From NCBI GenBank assembly GCA_021151665.1, contig JAGKWW010000042.1, forward strand, positions 1-25,442: a stretch of 25,442 nt of DNA, given 5' to 3'. Origin of the DNA: Flavobacteriaceae bacterium (GTDB taxonomy: Bacteria; Bacteroidota; Bacteroidia; Flavobacteriales; Flavobacteriaceae). The translations under genes and the position numbers were made by a program. The notes below the pieces were generated by a model. That model searched no databases. It was not told where the DNA came from and saw nothing but the letters and a program-made list of their open reading frames with translations. Below, one piece after another: positions 7,662-15,584 of this stretch; the stretch's first letter is position 1, and each line of letters begins with the position of its first letter.

Positions 7662-8621
7662 TTATGTGCACTGCGCGATAAAGAGATACAGCGGCATACC
7701 GACCGTAATGTTTACGGGAAATGTAACGCCCAGCGCCATGGGCAGGTAAAGCCCGGGGTTGGCTTTAGGCGCAGCAATTTTCATTGCAGCCGGCACGGCA
7801 ATGTAAGAGGCGCTTGCCGCCAATATGGCAAATATGAAGCGGTTGGCGATGCTATCGGTAACCGTGGCACTCAATACAGCTACAAGGCTGCCATTTATAA
7901 GCGGTACAACTATCCCGAAGGCGAAAGGAAACCATCCACCCTTAAACAGCGAGCCCAGCTTTTTCCCGCTGACAATTCCCATGTCGAGCAAAAAGATGGC
8001 GAGAAAACCTTTAAAAAGATCATTTGTAAAAGGCTTTATTCCCTGCGCCTGCTCGGCACTTGCAAGATACCCTATTGCGAGGCTACCCAAAATCAGCAGC
8101 ACTGAACCATTGGTCAATGCATGATGTATAACCTTGCTTTGGCGGAATGTGCCCTCGCCTTTTTCATAAAGAGAGATGAGTAGCAGGCCGGCAATAATAG
8201 CGGGCGACTCCATTAGAGCCATAATTGCAACCATGTGCCCGCTCAGGCGCATGCCATGCATCTCCAGATAAGATGCTGCCGTAACAAACGTTACGGCGCT
8301 TACTGACCCAAAAGCTGCGGCCACCGCACCGGCATCATGCACGTTGAATTTCCTTTTAAGTATCAGGAACAAATATAGCGGCAGTAGCGTGGCCAGTGCC
8401 AGCCCAAAAAGCATCGAAAGTACTATTTCGGTTGTAAAATCTTCATGCGACAATTCCTGGCCTCCCTTAAAACCGATAGCAAACAGCAAGTATAGGGAAA
8501 TAAATTTTGAAGAGTTCGGCGGTATTTCAAGATCACTTTTTAAATAAACGGCTACAATCCCCAGTACAAAGAAAAGCAGGGCGGGATTTGTTAAGTTGTC
8601 AAGTAATAAGGTCAGGTTCAT
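7662..8621 (-). CDS. sbtA: Sodium-dependent bicarbonate permease, SbtA family
   Basis: This 319-residue integral membrane protein carries about ten hydrophobic segments in two similar halves and fits the length and sequence style of the SbtA/DUF897 family. Family-like segments include NPALLFFVLGIVAVYLKSDL near the N-terminus, LYLLFAIGFKGGQEL, a central ALMESPAIIAGLLL, and LLDMGIVSGKKLG. In cyanobacteria SbtA imports bicarbonate with sodium; in heterotrophic Bacteroidota it probably supplies bicarbonate for carboxylations. No SbtB-like partner is seen beside it. It starts 39 bp after the stop of the t6A synthase gene on the same strand, so it may be the last gene of that operon. A 47-bp gap after its stop leads to the scar terminator. 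The family call is from memory of the conserved segments. Confidence 0.85.
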   Translation of the reverse strand: MNLTLLLDNLTNPALLFFVLGIVAVYLKSDLEIPPNSSKFISLYLLFAIGFKGGQELSHEDFTTEIVLSMLFGLALATLLPLYLFLILKRKFNVHDAGAVAAAFGSVSAVTFVTAASYLEMHGMRLSGHMVAIMALMESPAIIAGLLLISLYEKGEGTFRQSKVIHHALTNGSVLLILGSLAIGYLASAEQAQGIKPFTNDLFKGFLAIFLLDMGIVSGKKLGSLFKGGWFPFAFGIVVPLINGSLVAVLSATVTDSIANRFIFAILAASASYIAVPAAMKIAAPKANPGLYLPMALGVTFPVNITVGMPLYLFIAQCT

Positions 8622-8660
8622 GGTTAAGGAATATTTTATTGGTTTCCGGGCATTGACAAA

Positions 8661-9620
8661 TCAGCGCTTCGATGCCCTGTGCAATTTATCGTTAAGCGCG
8701 GCACCGATACCCGTTGCCGGAAATTCTTCGGCAATGATCAGGTCAACTGCAGCATTATCCATCTGGTGGATAGAACGGTACAGGTTTGCCGCCGCCTCTT
8801 TCAGGCTGCCTGTCGGGGAAAGGACAATTTCTGAAGCTGCTTGTGGGAGATTACTGCCCGAAAAGCTTATTATACCAAGATGCTTGCCCATATAGGCTTC
8901 GGCTGTAGCAACAGGATCTTTTGTAACGACCATTGGGGTTTTGGGAGCATAATGGCGCGAGAGCATCCCCGGAGCCCTGGGAGCTGTTTCTTCATTTACA
9001 AAGCGATCGACTTTTCCCGCAATCTTTACAATCTGCTGTTCGGTGACGGTTCCCTGCCGATAGATAACGGGCTTGCCATTGTCGAAGCCTATTATGGTAG
9101 ACTCAATTCCTACTTCGCAGGGCCCTCCATCTAATATCAGGGGTATTTGCCCTTCGAAGTATTCCAAAACGTGGGCTGCAGTCGTCGGGCTTGTCCTCCC
9201 AAAGGGGTTAGCGCTCGGGGCGGCAACCGGGCCGCCGGTAACTTTAAGCAATTGCTGCGCGACGGGATGGGCAGGCACCCGTATGGCAACGGTATCATGC
9301 CCCGCCGTAACAATCCCGGGCACCTCCGTTTTTTTCGGGAGGACCAGTGTCATAGGCCCCGGCCAAAATTCCCTAGCGAGCTTATACGCCGCCTCCGGGA
9401 CGTGCGCTGCGACCGTGTCAATCTGCTCGATTCCACAGATATGGAGAATCAGCGGGTTGTAGAAAGGCCGTTGCTTTACCCTGTAAATTTCTTTAACAGC
9501 AGCTTCACTATATGCTATCCCGCCCAAGCCATAAACGGTCTCGGTGGGCATGCCGATTATACCACCATTGAGCAGTACTTCTGCCGCGGCCTCTATTTGT
9601 TTTGTTACTATGGTCTTCAT
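8661..9620 (-). CDS. tsaC: L-threonylcarbamoyladenylate synthase (Sua5/YrdC type)
   Basis: The enzyme makes threonylcarbamoyl-AMP from threonine, bicarbonate and ATP, the first step of t6A37 modification of ANN-decoding tRNAs. At 319 residues it is the long Sua5 form. A YrdC domain occupies about 1-200: PTETVYGLG at 25-33, KQRPFYNPL at 49-57, GPMTLVLPK at 88-96, the S-A-N motif at 136-138 and GIESTI at 171-176. A linker with APRAPGMLSRHYAPK (213-227) leads into the C-terminal Sua5 domain. Its ATG overlaps the stop of the upstream DUF6671-like gene in an ATGA, which points to translational coupling. A copy of its 3' end lies in the scar at 7476-7526. Bicarbonate is its substrate, and the bicarbonate permease gene follows 39 bp on, a suggestive pairing that remains inference. 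Confidence 0.95.
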   Translation of the reverse strand: MKTIVTKQIEAAAEVLLNGGIIGMPTETVYGLGGIAYSEAAVKEIYRVKQRPFYNPLILHICGIEQIDTVAAHVPEAAYKLAREFWPGPMTLVLPKKTEVPGIVTAGHDTVAIRVPAHPVAQQLLKVTGGPVAAPSANPFGRTSPTTAAHVLEYFEGQIPLILDGGPCEVGIESTIIGFDNGKPVIYRQGTVTEQQIVKIAGKVDRFVNEETAPRAPGMLSRHYAPKTPMVVTKDPVATAEAYMGKHLGIISFSGSNLPQAASEIVLSPTGSLKEAAANLYRSIHQMDNAAVDLIIAEEFPATGIGAALNDKLHRASKR

Positions 9621-10453
9621 GGATTACAAATATTGCAGTACATAGGGTCTTCAAACTCCTTTTCGAACGGATGCAGCTTTTCCAGGATATAATCACATTT
9701 CACACAGGTATAAATGTGTGAAAGCGTTGATTCCGTCGGAAACCGGCAGCTACTGCAGGGCAAACCGGGCGTTGTACTGGTAACTCCAAAACCCGGGGAG
9801 TTGCAAAGGGGGCAGCACGACTTTACCTTATCAAGCAGCTTAACCATTGCCCGCATAATGGCCTGCATCCGGCTTGGGTTGTGCATGGCGCGCATATCGG
9901 TTTCTATAACGTACTTCCCATAACGCTTAAGATACTCCGCGCTAATGGCTGCAAGCTGGCGTTCGTCGTTTATACCTTTAACAACATGGTTGTGATCTTT
10001 TTCCGATCTGCGGATAATGACCGCATGGCCGGGAAATTTTGCCAGTTGAAGGAACTGCTGCAACTCTGGTTCATTACTGATCTCAGCGCTGCTAAAATTG
10101 GTGTCTATAGTAAGTTCCCGGGCAACGATCTCTATATCGTTGGCCTTATCCATGAGCATAATCAACTCATCATCGGCCGGTGCAAAAAATATAGAGGGAT
10201 GCGGCCCGAAAGAACCCTCGCTTGCAATTGCGAGGTCGGCTCCGTACATGGCCATACCTTCAAGGCATTTCCTGCGGAGCGTTTCAAGCGCATTACTTTT
10301 GCGTTCAACCTCTCCAGTAAATGTGCCAAGGCTGTCCGTGTTAAAGCCTTCTGCAAGGACACACTCCACGCCCAGGGCCTGTACGGCAAGCGGTGCTATC
10401 ACCTGCTCTTTGCCGTGCATGGTAACGATAAGCAACTTTCTTCCCTGAAACAT
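9617..10453 (-). CDS. DUF6671-like protein with C-terminal zinc ribbons
   Basis: This 278-residue protein has unknown function. The N-terminal half has features I associate with DUF6671: TMHGKEQVIAP, an FNTDSLGTFTGEVERK segment (37-52), IASEGSFGPHP (77-86) and a later DTNFSSAE. The C-terminal 70 residues hold four C-x-x-C pairs (C214/217, C233/236, C250/253, C273/276), enough for two zinc ribbons, which suggests contact with nucleic acid or protein. Its ATG shares one base with the stop of the 85-aa gene (TAATG), and its stop overlaps the tsaC start (ATGA), so the three proteins are probably made together. The link to t6A synthesis is guilt by association only. No signal peptide or membrane segment is visible, so it should be cytosolic. 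Confidence 0.85.
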   Translation of the reverse strand: MFQGRKLLIVTMHGKEQVIAPLAVQALGVECVLAEGFNTDSLGTFTGEVERKSNALETLRRKCLEGMAMYGADLAIASEGSFGPHPSIFFAPADDELIMLMDKANDIEIVARELTIDTNFSSAEISNEPELQQFLQLAKFPGHAVIIRRSEKDHNHVVKGINDERQLAAISAEYLKRYGKYVIETDMRAMHNPSRMQAIMRAMVKLLDKVKSCCPLCNSPGFGVTSTTPGLPCSSCRFPTESTLSHIYTCVKCDYILEKLHPFEKEFEDPMYCNICNP

Positions 10454-10710
10454 TATGATACGTTGATATCTGCGGTTACCCTAACGGTAGTTTCCGGGTC
10501 CAGCCCCGAGACCATCTTCAGGAAACTCTCACGCGTAACCTGCAGTTCCTGTTTTCGTTTTAAAGACCGGTCGTCTTTTTGCCCTTTGCAGATTTCGCTC
10601 CTGAAATTCTCACGGCTGTGAAAATTGATCTTGTACTCCAGTAATGCAAGGATGAGCTCCCTGGCCTCGGCAAGCGGAAATTCACCATCAATAAGTTTAA
10701 ATTGCGCCAT
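10453..10710 (-). CDS. Conserved-looking 85-aa hypothetical protein
   Basis: I do not recognise this small cytosolic protein. It starts MAQFKLIDGEFPLAEARELI and is mixed helix and charged, with an EYKINFHSRENFRSEI centre and a KRKQEL segment; there is no cysteine pair and no membrane segment. Coding is supported by its tight join with the next gene: its TAA and the ATG of the DUF6671-like gene overlap by one base. It is the first gene of the run leading to tsaC and possibly sbtA. Upstream is the terminator hairpin of icd, so the operon promoter should lie in 10711-10755, although I see no clean TAnnTTTG box there. Confidence 0.8.
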   Translation of the reverse strand: MAQFKLIDGEFPLAEARELILALLEYKINFHSRENFRSEICKGQKDDRSLKRKQELQVTRESFLKMVSGLDPETTVRVTADINVS

Positions 10711-10755
10711 ACTAATTATAGTTTTGATTAATGTAGAAGCTTTAGTGAAAAGATT

Positions 10756-10775
10756 GGCGGCAATATGATGCCGCC
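10756..10775 (-). terminator. Hairpin terminator after icd
   Basis: GGCGGCA (10756-10762) pairs exactly with TGCCGCC (10769-10775) around a 6-base loop. It lies 10 bp beyond the icd stop codon. On the minus strand it is followed by AATCTTTT, a modest U-tract. Confidence 0.65.
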
Positions 10776-10784
10776 TACTATCCG

Positions 10785-12218
10785 CTATTGGCCCTGTCCG
10801 AGTGAGAAAGCAGGCACTCCGTTGAAATTGTACAGGTTCTCTGTTTTTACCACGTCAATTCCGTGCTCAATTGCCCTTAGCAAAAGGTCTACTATGGCCG
10901 CTTTCGAAATTTCGCCTTCTGTCGGCTTTATCCTGCATCGCCAATGGTCTGTACAAAATGTTTCGCGGAAACCGTCTGGCCATACTTTGATGCCGCGATT
11001 AGTGATCATGGTAAGGCTCAGGTTGTCATGCACAATCGTCTTTACGATCATAGCAAGCGCTTCGGCATCCAGCCCCGGCCAATGCACAAACAGGTCTACG
11101 CCCACAAGTTCTTTAAAAGCAGGCACCGGCCTGTTGTAGGGGGGGATAACGATAAGCTTATTCTCTGCATACTGTACGCCTTCCAGCTTGACCGGAGCCG
11201 AACCGAGATTTGCGATAACAGCCTGCGCAAACTCTTTAGTCCCTACAAGTTTGGTACTGGTACCTTCCTTAAACAGGTCGTAGGTATGTACGCCATCCTC
11301 AATGGTTTTGAGCCAGGCATTTTGTACTTTCTCTGCAACTTTCTGTTGCCCAATATGGTTCAGCATCATTACGGCGCCCTGCAGCAATCCCGAAGGGTTG
11401 GCCATGTTCTGCCCTGCCCTCCTTGGCGCGGACCCGTGTATCGCTTCGAACATCGCACATTCTTCGCCAATATTAGCAGACCCGGCGAGCCCTACTGATC
11501 CGGCTATCTGGGCAGCAACATCTGAAAGCACATCGCCGTAAAGGTTTGGCATCACAATGACATCGAAAGCTTCGGGCGTATCGGCCAGCTTGGCGGCGCC
11601 GATATCTATGATCCAATGCTCGTTTTCAATTTCAGGATATTCAACCGCTATTTCGTCAAAAACTTTATGGAACAATCCGTCGGTCTGCTTCATGATATTA
11701 TCCTTGGTAAAGCAGGTAACTTTCTTTCGGCCATACTGCCTGGCATATTCAAAGGCATAACGTACTATCTTTTCGCAACCCGGCCTGCTGATGAGTTTCA
11801 GGCATTGCACAACCTCATCGGTTTGCTGGTGTTCTATACCTGCATAAAGGTCCTCTTCATTTTCCCTGATGATTACCACGTCCATTACCGGATGCTTGGT
11901 CTGTACAAACGGGTGAAGGCTGGTGCACGGCCTAACGTTTGCATACAACCCAAGAAATTTCCGGGTGGTAACGTTAAGGCTTTTATAACCGCCGCCCTGG
12001 GGGGTTGTTATGGGGGCCTTTAGAAAGACTTTGTTCCGGCGGATCACATCCCAGGACTCTTTAGCAATACCGGCTGTATTGCCACTCAGGTAAACTTTCT
12101 CGCCAACCTCAATTTCTTCAATTTCAATTTGCGCACCAGCTGCCATTATAATGTCCAGCGTTGCCTGCATGATCTCCGGGCCGATACCGTCACCCTTTGC
12201 TACCGTAATTTTTTTCAT
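10785..12218 (-). CDS. icd: Isocitrate dehydrogenase, NADP-type (long Thermus-like form)
   Basis: The enzyme catalyses oxidative decarboxylation of isocitrate to 2-oxoglutarate in the TCA cycle, in the cytosol. It has 477 residues and belongs to the isocitrate/isopropylmalate dehydrogenase family: KGDGIGPEI at 8-16, substrate-binding S80 and N82 with TTRKFLGLYANVRP, R118 in RENEEDLYAGIEH, NLYGDVLSD at 225-233 and HGSAPRRAGQNMANP at 261-275. The paired arginines after HGSAP, where NAD enzymes usually carry D-I, suggest NADP use (inference). Beyond about residue 330 there is an extra C-terminal domain of roughly 140 residues, as in the Thermus-type enzymes. The product feeds the 2-oxoglutarate dehydrogenase encoded at 18749-22849. 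It is divergent from a LysR gene, with 89 bp between starts. Confidence 0.93.
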   Translation of the reverse strand: MKKITVAKGDGIGPEIMQATLDIIMAAGAQIEIEEIEVGEKVYLSGNTAGIAKESWDVIRRNKVFLKAPITTPQGGGYKSLNVTTRKFLGLYANVRPCTSLHPFVQTKHPVMDVVIIRENEEDLYAGIEHQQTDEVVQCLKLISRPGCEKIVRYAFEYARQYGRKKVTCFTKDNIMKQTDGLFHKVFDEIAVEYPEIENEHWIIDIGAAKLADTPEAFDVIVMPNLYGDVLSDVAAQIAGSVGLAGSANIGEECAMFEAIHGSAPRRAGQNMANPSGLLQGAVMMLNHIGQQKVAEKVQNAWLKTIEDGVHTYDLFKEGTSTKLVGTKEFAQAVIANLGSAPVKLEGVQYAENKLIVIPPYNRPVPAFKELVGVDLFVHWPGLDAEALAMIVKTIVHDNLSLTMITNRGIKVWPDGFRETFCTDHWRCRIKPTEGEISKAAIVDLLLRAIEHGIDVVKTENLYNFNGVPAFSLGQGQ

Positions 12219-12241
12219 TGAATTATTTTTTGATTACGATG

Positions 12242-12249
12242 CAAATTTA
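12242..12249 (-). promoter_or_regulatory. Possible -7 box of the icd promoter
   Basis: On the minus strand this reads TAAATTTG, an exact match to the Bacteroidota -7 consensus TAnnTTTG, 23 bp before the icd ATG. No TTG was found at the expected -33 distance, so the site may need an activator, possibly the divergent LysR protein. Confidence 0.45.
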
Positions 12250-12275
12250 TAGCGCGTGATTGATAAGTTTTTATT

Positions 12276-12283
12276 TATATTTG
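12276..12283 (+). promoter_or_regulatory. Possible -7 box of the LysR gene promoter
   Basis: TATATTTG matches TAnnTTTG exactly, 24 bp before the ATG at 12308. The nearest upstream TTG is only 13 bp away, too close for a normal -33 element. Confidence 0.4.
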
Positions 12284-12307
12284 AAATCATTTTAATTAAA
12301 GTTTTTT

Positions 12308-13228
12308 ATGAATTATACACTCAACCAACTTCAGGTATTCTGCAAAGTGTGCCAGACTGAGAGTATCACCAGGGCTGCAGAGGAATTGCACCTGACGCAA
12401 CCCGCTGTATCTATACAATTAAAAAACTTCCAGGCGCAGTTTGATATCCCTCTTACGGAGGCCATTGGCAGAAAGATCTATATTACCGAATTTGGTAAGG
12501 AAATAGCAAAGGCTGCGGAACTGATCATAGAGCAGGTATATGCCATTAATTATAAAAGCGCGGCTTACAAAGGACAGCTTACCGGCCGTCTCAAGATTTC
12601 GGTAGTTTCTACCGGTAAATATGTGATGCCCTATTTTCTTGCGGAATTTTTAAAGGCGAACCCGGGAGTAGAACTTGTAATGGATGTAACTAATAAGCGC
12701 GACGTAATACAGAGCCTGGCCAATAACGACGTCGATTTTTCGCTGGTATCGGTGCTGCCACCAAAACTGGACATTGAGAAACTCGACCTGTTAAAGAACA
12801 GGCTCTACCTGGTGGGTAAAAAGGATCGTGATTTTGAGTCCGCCACTACTATGGAAGCGTTTCGCGACCTACCCCTCATTTTCCGTGAAGAAGGCTCGGG
12901 AACACGGCAAACGATGACCGAATTTTTGTTGCGTAACGAAATTCCCCATATTAAAAAGATGGAGCTAACGTCTAACGAGGCGGTCAAGCAGGCACTGATT
13001 GCGGGAATGGGCTACTCGATAATGCCTCTTATTGGGATAAAGAACGAACTGTTCAATAACGACCTGCATATCATCCCGGTAAAAGGGTTGCCCATTACCA
13101 CTATGTGGAGCTTAATCTGGATGAAAGGCAAAAAACATTCGCCGGTTGCAACAGCTTATCTGGACTACTTAAGAGAAAATTCAAAAAACATTGTGGATGA
13201 GCAATTCGGCTGGTATGAATTGTATTGA
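12308..13228 (+). CDS. LysR-family transcriptional regulator, CbbR/CysB-like
   Basis: This 306-residue DNA-binding regulator has an N-terminal winged helix-turn-helix (about 1-62; SITRAAEELHLTQPAVSIQLKNF is the LysR helix-turn-helix) and an effector-binding domain from about 90 (LKISVVSTGKYVMPYFLAEF onward). FREEGSGTR near residue 200 is a motif I associate with CbbR-type members. It is transcribed away from icd, and LysR proteins often control the divergent neighbour and themselves, so icd is the first candidate target. An alternative target is the bicarbonate permease, since cyanobacterial sbtA is under LysR control; that is only an analogy. The effector cannot be told from sequence. It converges on the membrane-protein gene at 13253, 24 bp apart, without an obvious terminator. 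Confidence 0.92.
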   Translation: MNYTLNQLQVFCKVCQTESITRAAEELHLTQPAVSIQLKNFQAQFDIPLTEAIGRKIYITEFGKEIAKAAELIIEQVYAINYKSAAYKGQLTGRLKISVVSTGKYVMPYFLAEFLKANPGVELVMDVTNKRDVIQSLANNDVDFSLVSVLPPKLDIEKLDLLKNRLYLVGKKDRDFESATTMEAFRDLPLIFREEGSGTRQTMTEFLLRNEIPHIKKMELTSNEAVKQALIAGMGYSIMPLIGIKNELFNNDLHIIPVKGLPITTMWSLIWMKGKKHSPVATAYLDYLRENSKNIVDEQFGWYELY

Positions 13229-13252
13229 GCACATAAGGCCGAACTTACTTAA

Positions 13253-13720
13253 TTAAAGGTAAGGCTCAATCTTTGAGATGGGGTCATACTTAAATATCTT
13301 AAATGCAATGACAACGGCAAGGGCGAATATAATGTGACCGAAAAATAACTGTATGAAATAGGACCTCTTTGAAACATCGTAGTGAATAGAAGTGTGGTAG
13401 ATGGCCCACCAGCAGGCAATACCCACCAGGCCGCTGACCATACCGTAAAGCATACCCGACAGGAAACCAAAAGGTATAACTGTATATCGCCACAGCGCCT
13501 CATAACAGAAAACCATTACGAGGCCGATAAGATAATGAGCTATCCAGCCGCCCGCTTTATGCCATCTTCCCTTCAGATCGATCCCTATCCCCTCTAATAT
13601 AAAGTTGAGCATTACAGGCTCTTTGAACAACTTCTTAAAACACCCCGAAAGCAGGTAGCTGAACGTCGTCATGACATTTGTAGCAGAAAATGCGGCGATA
13701 AATATTTTATAAAAATTCAT
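13253..13720 (-). CDS. Small polytopic membrane protein, function unknown
   Basis: This 155-residue protein has four likely membrane helices: about 5-25 (IFIAAFSATNVMTTFSYLLS), 58-76 (AGGWIAHYLIGLVMVFCYEA), 80-105 (IPFGFLSGMLYGMVSGLVGI) and 124-143 (LFFGHIIFALAVVIAFKIF). Histidines sit beside helices (WHKAGGWIAH, YHTSIHYD, FFGH). The first helix with its internal MT resembles small families such as DUF6789/DUF2938, but I cannot assign one. It stands 65 bp upstream of the receiver-domain gene in the same direction. No promoter was identified in front of it. Confidence 0.8.
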   Translation of the reverse strand: MNFYKIFIAAFSATNVMTTFSYLLSGCFKKLFKEPVMLNFILEGIGIDLKGRWHKAGGWIAHYLIGLVMVFCYEALWRYTVIPFGFLSGMLYGMVSGLVGIACWWAIYHTSIHYDVSKRSYFIQLFFGHIIFALAVVIAFKIFKYDPISKIEPYL

Positions 13721-13785
13721 ACTACCTAAGTTTAACCATCGAGGTACGGAGGATGACGGCGTTTACAAAACTATCTTCCCTGCTT

Positions 13786-14211
13786 TCACTTGACATAATT
13801 GGGCGATACACACCGCTGCCAGTAATCGACGATAGAGCGTATGGTATCTTTCAGTTCTGTATAGCTGTCAGGTTTAACAAAGAACCCCTGTATCGACTTA
13901 GAGTATGCATCCACAACGTCACGTTGTTCTGCAAGCGTTGAAAAGAAAAGATACGGTATCGACTTTAAACGCAGATCTTCATTTTCATGAACTTTCTTTC
14001 GAAGTTCCATACCATTTAGCTTAGGCATGTTGATATCAGAAAATATAATAAACGGCTCAATATCCGTATCTGTCAGGTAGCGTAGCGCTGCTTCCCCATC
14101 TCCGAAGAAACGGATGTCGTTTTTTATCTTGAGTTCCCTGAAAACTTCAGCGACAATCAATTTGTCGTCTTCGTCATCCTCGATGAATATAATAGGTCCC
14201 GATTTATTCAT
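13786..14211 (-). CDS. Stand-alone response-regulator receiver domain
   Basis: This 141-residue CheY-like protein of the Rcp1-type subgroup is a phosphorelay receiver without an output domain. The acidic pocket is E11-D12-D13. The phospho-accepting aspartate is D59 in FSDINMPKLNGMEL. The serine/threonine of the fourth strand is in LFFST (91-92), and the conserved lysine is K113 in FFVKP. It must signal by protein-protein contact. No histidine kinase is visible in the window, so the partner is unknown. A palindrome resembling a CRP/FNR site lies 39 bp upstream of its ATG. The next gene on the strand is the small membrane protein at 13253; the two may be cotranscribed, but a link is not shown. 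Confidence 0.93.
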   Translation of the reverse strand: MNKSGPIIFIEDDEDDKLIVAEVFRELKIKNDIRFFGDGEAALRYLTDTDIEPFIIFSDINMPKLNGMELRKKVHENEDLRLKSIPYLFFSTLAEQRDVVDAYSKSIQGFFVKPDSYTELKDTIRSIVDYWQRCVSPNYVK

Positions 14212-14373
14212 AGCAACTGATTTATATGTACAAATTTCTAAACTAACAATGTGATATTGTTCACTTATTAAAAATTACTTAACATATTTGCCATCCTTGC
14301 ACTTTCCAGCAAACGCCTGGTAAGGGTTTCGTTTTTTCAGGTAAGAGATCAGAGCGACCCGCACTTCTTAAAA
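14212..14373. other. Intergenic stretch upstream of the receiver gene
   Basis: This is the non-tRNA part of the 347-bp gap 14212-14558. It holds the start-proximal region of the receiver gene, with a CRP/FNR-like palindrome at 14250-14265 (TGTGA-N6-TCACT), and about 100 bp in which I see no further gene or structure. Confidence 0.4.
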
Positions 14374-14406
14374 CAAAAAACCCGCGGGACTCGATCCTGC
14401 GGGTTT
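14374..14406 (-). terminator. Terminator of the tRNA-Ser gene
   Basis: AAACCCGC (14378-14385) pairs with GCGGGTTT (14399-14406). On the minus strand the hairpin runs into six T residues. It starts 17 bp after the tRNA 3' end. Confidence 0.8.
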
Positions 14407-14422
14407 ATAAGATTCAGGTTTG

Positions 14423-14510
14423 CAGAGAGGAAGGGATTCGAACCCTCGATACCCTTTTGGGGTATACACACTTTCCAGGCGTGCGCCTTCGACCACTCGG
14501 CCACCTCTCT
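14423..14510 (-). tRNA. tRNA-Ser (GGA)
   Basis: This is an 88-nt class II tRNA with a seven-base-pair acceptor stem, AGAGAGG/CCTCTCT. The D arm begins TGGCCGAGTGG. The anticodon stem CACGC/GTGTG (one G-T pair) carries the loop CTGGAAA, with anticodon GGA at 14474-14476. The long variable arm (TACCC...GGGTA) and the GGTTCGAATCC T arm are typical of tRNA-Ser. The discriminator is G at 14423; the CCA end is not encoded, as is common in Bacteroidota. It decodes UCC and UCU. Confidence 0.97.
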
Positions 14511-14523
14511 AAATATAAGTGCG

Positions 14524-14554
14524 CAAAAATAGCACTTTAAAGACGATAAACAAA
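14524..14554 (-). promoter_or_regulatory. Promoter of tRNA-Ser, Bacteroidota consensus
   Basis: On the minus strand TTTG (14554-14551), a 19-bp spacer, then TATTTTTG (14531-14524) matches the -33/-7 consensus in full. Transcription would start a few bases before the tRNA 5' end at 14510. The -33 element lies directly after the asparaginase stop codon. Confidence 0.8.
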
Positions 14555-14558
14555 TTTA

Positions 14559-15584
14559 TTATGACATTTCGCCCGCTATCGCTGCTTCAAAAGATGCCTT
14601 AAAATCAGCAGTAGGGATGTCTTTGCCCAACAGGTACATGAGCTTGGCTACTGCAGCTTCCGTTGTAATATCACGTCCGGATATAATTCCGATCGATTGC
14701 AGTTGCGTGCTCGTCTCATACTGTCCCATGATCACGCTCCCACCCGCACACTGGGTTACATTGACAATATGCACACCGCGTGATACAGCATCGGAAAGGG
14801 CATTGATAAACCAATCTTCAGACGGGGCATTCCCCGATCCGTAGGTTTCCAGGATAACGCCTTTGAGTCCGGGTATGCCGAGCATGGCCTGCAATACGGT
14901 AGCGCTTATACCCGGAAATATTTTTATTACGGCAATGTTGCCATCCATATCTCGGGCTACCGAAAAACTTTCTTCCGTTTGAGCCAGCAAACACTCACGA
15001 TTAACCTTCAAATGTACGCCCGACTCGGCCAAGGCAGGATAGTTGGGCGAAGAAAACGCATTAAAATGCTCGGCGTTGATCTTCGTGGTGCGATTGCCGC
15101 GGTACAGTTTATACTCAAAATATAGGCATACTTCCTGTACGACAGGCTTGCCCATATGCTGAAGTGAGGCAATCTGTATGGCGGTAATCAGGTTTTCCTT
15201 GGCATCAGTACGAAGATCGCCGATAGGCAGTTGAGAGCCGGTAAATATGACTGGCTTGCTAAGGTTTTGAAGCATAAAGCTCAGCGCCGATGCAGAGTAA
15301 GACATCGTATCAGACCCATGCAAAACCACAAACCCATCAAATTCATCATAGTGCTGTTCAATAGCATCGGCTATTGCCGTCCATTTGTCCGGAGCCATAT
15401 TAGAAGAATCTATCGGCTGTGCAAAAGAATAGGTTTCAATTAAACAATCCAGCTGCTTAAGTTCCGGAATGCGTTGCAGCAGTTTTTTAAAGTTGAAGGC
15501 CTTAAGGGCGCCGGTCTCAAAATCTTTGACCATGCCAATGGTGCCACCCGTATATATCAGAAGTATGCGGGGTTTAGACTGCAT
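14559..15584 (-). CDS. ansA: Type I L-asparaginase
   Basis: This cytosolic enzyme hydrolyses asparagine to aspartate and ammonia. Its 341 residues match the type I family. The first catalytic motif YTGGTIGM (11-18) carries the nucleophile T15; the second, HGSDTMSYSASAL (89 onward), carries D92 and T93. RTDAKEN follows at 125-131, and the C-terminal domain has LETYGSGNAP. There is no signal peptide, in agreement with the AnsA rather than the periplasmic AnsB type. The gene begins 11 bp inside the end of the acyltransferase gene, so it is translated from the same transcript. No terminator separates it from the tRNA promoter. Confidence 0.95.
   Translation of the reverse strand: MQSKPRILLIYTGGTIGMVKDFETGALKAFNFKKLLQRIPELKQLDCLIETYSFAQPIDSSNMAPDKWTAIADAIEQHYDEFDGFVVLHGSDTMSYSASALSFMLQNLSKPVIFTGSQLPIGDLRTDAKENLITAIQIASLQHMGKPVVQEVCLYFEYKLYRGNRTTKINAEHFNAFSSPNYPALAESGVHLKVNRECLLAQTEESFSVARDMDGNIAVIKIFPGISATVLQAMLGIPGLKGVILETYGSGNAPSEDWFINALSDAVSRGVHIVNVTQCAGGSVIMGQYETSTQLQSIGIISGRDITTEAAVAKLMYLLGKDIPTADFKASFEAAIAGEMS

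Noticed and set aside
9147..9692. Plus-strand open frames opposite tsaC, the DUF6671-like gene and icd
   Set aside because: They are antisense shadows in moderately G+C-rich genes; the minus-strand products are clear families.
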